8,208 nucleotides of DNA, taken from contig QMWS01000027.1 in assembly GCA_003661745.1 (NCBI GenBank), forward strand, positions 1 to 8,208, given 5' to 3'. Below, one piece after another: positions 5,648-8,208 of this stretch; position 1 is the stretch's first letter; each line of letters starts with the position of its first letter. Origin of the DNA: Thermoprotei archaeon. GTDB lineage: Archaea > Thermoproteota > Thermoprotei_A > Sulfolobales > NBVN01. The notes beneath the pieces are model-generated. The model was not told the DNA's origin, did no database searches, and saw only the letters and a list, made by a program, of their open reading frames with translations. A program made the translations under genes and the position numbers.

Positions 5648-6049
5648 GAGTGGGCACTCGCGGAATCTATAGTGCTGGGTGTGGCAGAGTACGTTAAGGG
5701 AGTAGGCGGTAGCGCCGCCAAACGGGTTGTCGTAAGTCTTGGCGAGCTGCAGGCGATTGATAAGGAGGTATTTGAGTTCGCTTTGAAGGAGCTAGTCCGC
5801 GAGTCACCCGTCAAGATAGGTGAGATCGAGCTAATTGACGAGGAAGCTAAGTTCAGGTGCAGGCTATGCGGCTACGTATGGAGGCTTAAGGACGTCAATT
5901 TAAGTGAGGAGGTGAGGGAAGCAATTCACTTCGTGCCTGAGGTAGTACACACCTTCCTTAAGTGCCCCAAGTGTGGCTCAAGGGACTACGAGGTTGTCAG
6001 CGGTCGTGGTGTTAAGGTAGTTTCTGTGGAGGTTATCAAAGATGGGTGA
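5642..6049 (+). CDS. hypA: Hydrogenase nickel-insertion protein HypA
   Basis: A 135-residue [NiFe]-hydrogenase maturation factor that binds nickel and hands it to the large-subunit precursor. The start is set at the ATG at 5642 because the protein must begin MHEWALAES: His2 next to the start methionine is the conserved nickel ligand, so an upstream in-frame TTG at 5609 would bury it. Seen further: 'GELQAIDKEVFEFALKEL' (34-51), and a zinc site from two pairs, FRCRLCG (Cys73, Cys76) and LKCPKCGS (Cys108, Cys111). The stretch between the pairs (about 30 residues) is longer than in bacterial HypA, as in archaeal HypA proteins. GGGGAAGG lies two bases before the start. The gene overlaps the MinD-type HypB gene by 8 bases. 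No hydrogenase structural gene is in the window. Confidence 0.95.
   Translation: MHEWALAESIVLGVAEYVKGVGGSAAKRVVVSLGELQAIDKEVFEFALKELVRESPVKIGEIELIDEEAKFRCRLCGYVWRLKDVNLSEEVREAIHFVPEVVHTFLKCPKCGSRDYEVVSGRGVKVVSVEVIKDG
6028..6033 (+). promoter_or_regulatory. Internal ribosome binding site for the HypB-type ATPase gene
   Basis: GGAGGT lies inside the end of hypA, eight bases before the ATG at 6042. It is the clearest Shine-Dalgarno match in the window and is placed on the second gene of the operon, the expected pattern when first genes are leaderless and internal genes need a motif. It supports the ATG at 6042 over other starts. Confidence 0.6.
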
Positions 6050-6806
6050 GAGAGACTTAGACCCTAGGCTAGCTATTATAGGGAGGAGGCTGTCTAGAGT
6101 TTCTAATGTACTTGCGTTCGTCAGCAGTAAGGGCGGCGTAGGGAAGACGTTGCTTTCTGTCCTTGCGGCTGCTGAATTAAGTAGGAGAGGGCGTAAGGTA
6201 GGGCTTCTCGATCTAGATGTAACTAACCCGACAGCTCACATAGTGCTTGGTATTGATGTTGAAGAGGTGAGGCCTGAGGAGGAAAAGGGCATTATACCCC
6301 CGGAGGCTAGCGGCATTAAGTTCATGAGCATAGCGTACTATAGTGGCGAGAATCCTGTACCGCTGAGAGGTGATGAGGTTTCTTCAGTAATTAGGGAGGT
6401 ATTAGCCATCACTAGGTGGGGGAACTTAGACTACCTAATAATTGATATGCCGCCCGGCATGGGTGACGAGCTCCTCGAAGTTATCACCTACATCAGGAGA
6501 TCACTGTTCGTCCTAGTAACTACACCTTCAGTTCTTAGCTTAGCATCGGCTAGGAGGTTAGCTAAGCTAGTTGAAGGTAAGGGCAGATTAGCGGGAGTTA
6601 TAGAGAATATGTCTGATACACCGACAGAGCTAGTAGTTGAGTTGGCTAATGAATTAAAAGCTACGTACTTAGGCAACGTACCCTACGTACCGATGCTTGA
6701 GGAACTCATGGGTAAGCCCTATGAGATGCTGAATACTCCCGTGGGTGAGGCAGTATCTAAGGCTATTAATCTGCTAGAGCTTAGTATTAAGCGAACTACT
6801 ACTTGA
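6042..6806 (+). CDS. hypB: Mrp/MinD-type ATPase, archaeal HypB (nickel-delivery partner of HypA)
   Basis: 254-residue P-loop ATPase of the MinD/Mrp class. Seen: deviant Walker A SSKGGVGKT (28-36) with the signature Lys30, switch I 'LLDLDVTNPTAH' (55-66), Walker B 'YLIIDMPPGMGD' (131-142) and 'VTTPSVLSLASARR' (159-172). The CxxC near the C terminus that binds iron-sulfur clusters in Mrp/NBP35 carriers is absent, which argues against an FeS carrier. In Thermococcus kodakarensis the HypB that complexes with HypA is of this MinD family, not the GTPase HypB of bacteria, and speeds nickel loading of HypA in an ATP-dependent way. The 8-base overlap with hypA makes that role the best reading. Automatic annotation may call it Mrp or a ParA/MinD ATPase. 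The symbol is used in the archaeal sense. Confidence 0.88.
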   Translation: MGERDLDPRLAIIGRRLSRVSNVLAFVSSKGGVGKTLLSVLAAAELSRRGRKVGLLDLDVTNPTAHIVLGIDVEEVRPEEEKGIIPPEASGIKFMSIAYYSGENPVPLRGDEVSSVIREVLAITRWGNLDYLIIDMPPGMGDELLEVITYIRRSLFVLVTTPSVLSLASARRLAKLVEGKGRLAGVIENMSDTPTELVVELANELKATYLGNVPYVPMLEELMGKPYEMLNTPVGEAVSKAINLLELSIKRTTT

Positions 6807-7015
6807 TCAGGGTGAGCGGGGATACTAGTGCGATAGCTACCCACGCAACAAGGGGTATGATTTGCCCTGTAATAGTTCAAGCAGCGTTAACGCTACTGTA
6901 ATGCTGTATGATAGTAGAATAGAAAATTCTTGATAACAATCAGCTCAGAATAGCAGCGGAATATACTCATCAACGCCAGCATTATTGGGTTTCTCTTGGT
7001 TTTTCTAATATTCAT
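6799..7015 (-). pseudogene. Small membrane protein gene, broken by two one-base frameshifts
   Basis: Reading leftward from an ATG at 7015, frame 1 gives MNIRKTKRNPIMLALMSIF and continues to about KNF. Adding one base to the run of four T (plus-strand A at 6923-6926) moves to a second frame giving SILLSYSITVALTLLELLQG. Adding one base to the run of three A (plus-strand T at 6861-6863) moves to a third frame giving KIIPLVAWVAIALVSPLTLI, then K and TAG at 6801-6799. The repaired product is 72 residues with a basic N terminus, two strongly hydrophobic helices and a short turn (LLQGKIIP), a membrane hairpin. Neither single frame reaches more than 42 codons. The stop overlaps the end of the HypB gene by 8 bases, tail to tail. 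I do not recognise the family. It is either a real decaying gene or two homopolymer errors in the sequence. Confidence 0.5.
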
Positions 7016-7158
7016 GTATTCTGCTTAACTCACGCATGCCTAGCTCAGAAAGCCCTCTAGCTACATGGTGGACTACATGATTGGTGGAGTCTCCGAGCAG
7101 GTAGCGACGGTACTTGAACAAGCACCAGATTTATAGCTAGTTGGATAATAAGTTAGAA
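7016..7158. other. Short stretch between the HAD gene and the small membrane gene; possible upstream coding remnant
   Basis: No complete gene is visible. The minus strand is open from 7130 to 7005 and would encode segments such as YLLGDSTNHVVHHVARGLSE and LGMRELSRIHEY before a TAG just inside the small membrane gene; a single-base deletion there would join it to that frame. The opposite strand has a 23-codon ORF (7065-7136). A TATA-like CTATAAAT lies on the minus strand at 7136-7129. I see no RNA gene in it. Confidence 0.3.
7129..7136 (-). promoter_or_regulatory. TATA-like element between the HAD gene and the broken membrane gene
   Basis: Minus strand CTATAAAT, 23 bases after the HAD gene stop. 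It predicts a start site near 7106, about 90 bases upstream of the ATG at 7015, which is a long leader for this kind of organism and one reason to suspect that the original gene began further upstream. Confidence 0.35.
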
Positions 7159-7839
7159 TTAGTTCCTCAATTCCTTTAGAATCTCGAGTAGCTCGCAGAG
7201 TGATCTAACCTTTAACTTAGGTAATGTTTCATCAGCTGTGCTAGTGGGAGTGTGTGATAGGCTGTTGCCGCTATCATGTAGCACAAGTATTGAGAAGGCA
7301 CCTATCCTATTAGCAGGCATTATGTCATAATACGTATCACCTACTACGCTGCCTTCCCTAGGATCTACGCCTAGTTTTGAAAAAGCCCTAATGAATATGT
7401 CTGGATGCGGTTTCCCATTCCTTACCTCGTCACCGCCGACGATGACGTCGAAGTAGTCCATTATATTAAAAATTTCGAGAATCTGGATGAGGAGGTAGTT
7501 AGGTGTCGATGAGGCTAAACCCAATAACTTTCCTCTGCTCTTAAGGTAAGCAAGTAATTCAGGTGCGCATGGGTATAACTCTACATTACCCTCCCTAATC
7601 TCACGGAAGAAAACCTTATTTTTTACCCTCCTAATTAACGAGTACATCCTTAGACCGTCATCGCCTAGCAATATCTTCACTATGTCCATACCGCTGAGGC
7701 CTATTAGTTTTCTAACATTATCCTCAGATACGTTGCTATAACCTACGTACTCAAATGAGGTAATCCAGGATTTAACGTGAGCCTCAACGCTGTCTATGAG
7801 GGTTCCGTCTAAGTCGAAAATAAACGCTCTTAACCTCAT
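7159..7839 (-). CDS. HAD-superfamily hydrolase (phosphoglycolate phosphatase / beta-phosphoglucomutase-like)
   Basis: 226 residues with all four HAD motifs: I, FIFDLDGTLIDS with nucleophile Asp9 and acid/base Asp11; II, 'LLGLASSTPN' with Ser110 or Ser111; III, 'NGKPHPDIF' with Lys143; IV, 'VVGDTYYDI' with Asp168 and Asp172. A helical C1 cap occupies about residues 15-85. The family removes phosphate from small metabolites such as phosphoglycolate, sugar phosphates or nucleotides, or isomerises glucose 1-phosphate; the sequence seen does not choose between these. Length is typical. The ATG at 7839 is used because it gives the standard 'RLRAFIFDLDGT' opening. It follows the PAC2-family gene by 33 bases in the same direction, so they are probably co-transcribed, although no Shine-Dalgarno motif is visible in the gap. 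Confidence 0.92.
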   Translation of the reverse strand: MRLRAFIFDLDGTLIDSVEAHVKSWITSFEYVGYSNVSEDNVRKLIGLSGMDIVKILLGDDGLRMYSLIRRVKNKVFFREIREGNVELYPCAPELLAYLKSRGKLLGLASSTPNYLLIQILEIFNIMDYFDVIVGGDEVRNGKPHPDIFIRAFSKLGVDPREGSVVGDTYYDIMPANRIGAFSILVLHDSGNSLSHTPTSTADETLPKLKVRSLCELLEILKELRN

Positions 7840-7872
7840 TAATTTCTGAAGTGCTTCTTCATCGACAGCTAT

Positions 7873-8208
7873 CTACATCACCTCCTTAGGGGGCTTCTTC
7901 TCAGGAGCACCGCTCACCTTCATAGCCTGAGAAATAGCCTTTAGTATCTTCTTCTCAACCCTATCTGCCAGCACGTTCATGTACTCCGTATCTACACTTA
8001 GCCCAAGATAGCTAGCTATCACCTCAACAACTCTCTTAGCAGCTCTATAATCTATCTCATCAAACTCCACTATAGGCGCCCATGTCTCTCCCAGAACCAC
8101 CACAGCGGGTATGCCGTAATACTTAGCCCAGCCTACGATAGCCCCATTAATACCACTTATAACACCTTCACTTAGAGGCTCAGCACCTAACCTCATCAAG
8201 GTAGCTAG
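7873..8208 (-). CDS. PAC2 family protein (proteasome assembly chaperone-like), C-terminal part only
   Basis: The reading frame is open from the right window edge to a TAG at 7873, so only the last 111 codons are present; the TTG/ATG pair near 8196 is internal, not a start. Seen: 'LMRLGAEPLSEGVISGINGA' and 'IVGWAKYYGIPAVVVLGETW', the conserved PAC2 core with its G-x-x-G-x-N-G turn and the strand leading to the 'GET' motif, then 'DYRAAKRVVEVIASYLGLSV', and a lysine/proline-rich tail 'GAPEKKPPKEVM'. Full-length archaeal PAC2 proteins are about 240-280 residues; some (PbaA, PbaB) resemble eukaryotic proteasome assembly chaperones Pba1/Pba2, and others are uncharacterised. The tail lacks the C-terminal HbYX motif that docks PbaB-type chaperones on the proteasome ring, so proteasome binding is uncertain. 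Upstream gene of the leftward PAC2-HAD pair. Confidence 0.8.
   Translation of the reverse strand, partial: LATLMRLGAEPLSEGVISGINGAIVGWAKYYGIPAVVVLGETWAPIVEFDEIDYRAAKRVVEVIASYLGLSVDTEYMNVLADRVEKKILKAISQAMKVSGAPEKKPPKEVM

Noticed and set aside
6883..6894. Perfect 12-base palindrome AGCGTTAACGCT, considered as an operator or origin element.
   Set aside because: It lies inside the second frame of the broken membrane gene (codons for VALTL) and has no partner copy nearby.
6941..6976. Possible minus-strand C/D box RNA (TTGATGA ... CTGA).
   Set aside because: Only one imperfect C box and one D box are present, no C'/D' pair, and the stretch is explained better as coding in the broken membrane gene.
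7065..7136. Plus-strand 23-codon ORF beginning MVDYMIGG.
   Set aside because: Very short, no ribosome binding site, and it is antisense to an equally plausible minus-strand open stretch; no support for expression.
1..8208. CRISPR array, insertion sequence, integrase/att site, tRNA, or a defence or mobile island.
   Set aside because: No regularly spaced repeats, terminal inverted repeats, transposase motifs or cloverleaf sequences were seen; the genes are housekeeping or accessory-metabolic.

Overview
The window looks like chromosomal DNA from a hyperthermophilic archaeon of the Thermoproteota (Crenarchaeota), probably Desulfurococcales-like, though no finer placement is supported. Evidence seen: a small gene for ribosomal protein L38e (within archaea, known mainly from crenarchaea), an archaeal-type HypA plus Mrp/MinD-type HypB pair, a stand-alone B3/B4-domain protein, a PAC2-family protein, TATA boxes close to start codons (leaderless or short-leader transcripts), GTG/TTG starts, and C/D box guide RNA signatures. 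There are no tRNA or rRNA genes, no CRISPR array and no insertion sequence.

Layout. 1-716 (-): 5'-complete but 3'-truncated DegT/DnrJ/EryC1/StrS aminotransferase, running off the left edge. 771-1448 (-): B3/B4 tRNA-binding-domain protein. 1449-1562: divergent promoter region. 1563-2555 (+): thioredoxin reductase with CAVC redox centre. 2556-2750: a 9-bp-stem hairpin and a well-formed C/D box sRNA. 2751-3356 (+): ASCH-domain protein with a C-terminal helical/HTH-like extension. 3357-3557: a second, less regular C/D box candidate. 5647-3558 (-): a three-gene run, read right to left, of a fused tyrosine/dual-specificity phosphatase plus HD-domain protein, a DUF84/YjjX inosine/xanthosine triphosphatase, and L38e. 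5642-6806 (+): overlapping hypA-hypB pair. 6799-7015 (-): a previously uncounted small membrane-protein gene that is broken by two one-base homopolymer contractions. 7159-7839 (-): HAD hydrolase. 7873-8208 (-): C-terminal part of a PAC2 family protein, running off the right edge.

How the genes fit together. HypA and the MinD-type HypB form a nickel-delivery module for [NiFe]-hydrogenase maturation. Trx reductase supplies thiol reducing power. The phosphatase-HD fusion and the ITP/XTP-cleaning enzyme are adjacent and co-directional, which suggests, without proving, nucleotide or phosphate-ester housekeeping next to a ribosomal protein. Two guide-RNA candidates flank the ASCH gene. Both guides of the better one match, from memory, neighbouring conserved segments of 23S rRNA. 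The two most unusual items are the phosphatase-HD fusion and the frameshifted membrane gene in an apparently empty 350-base gap.
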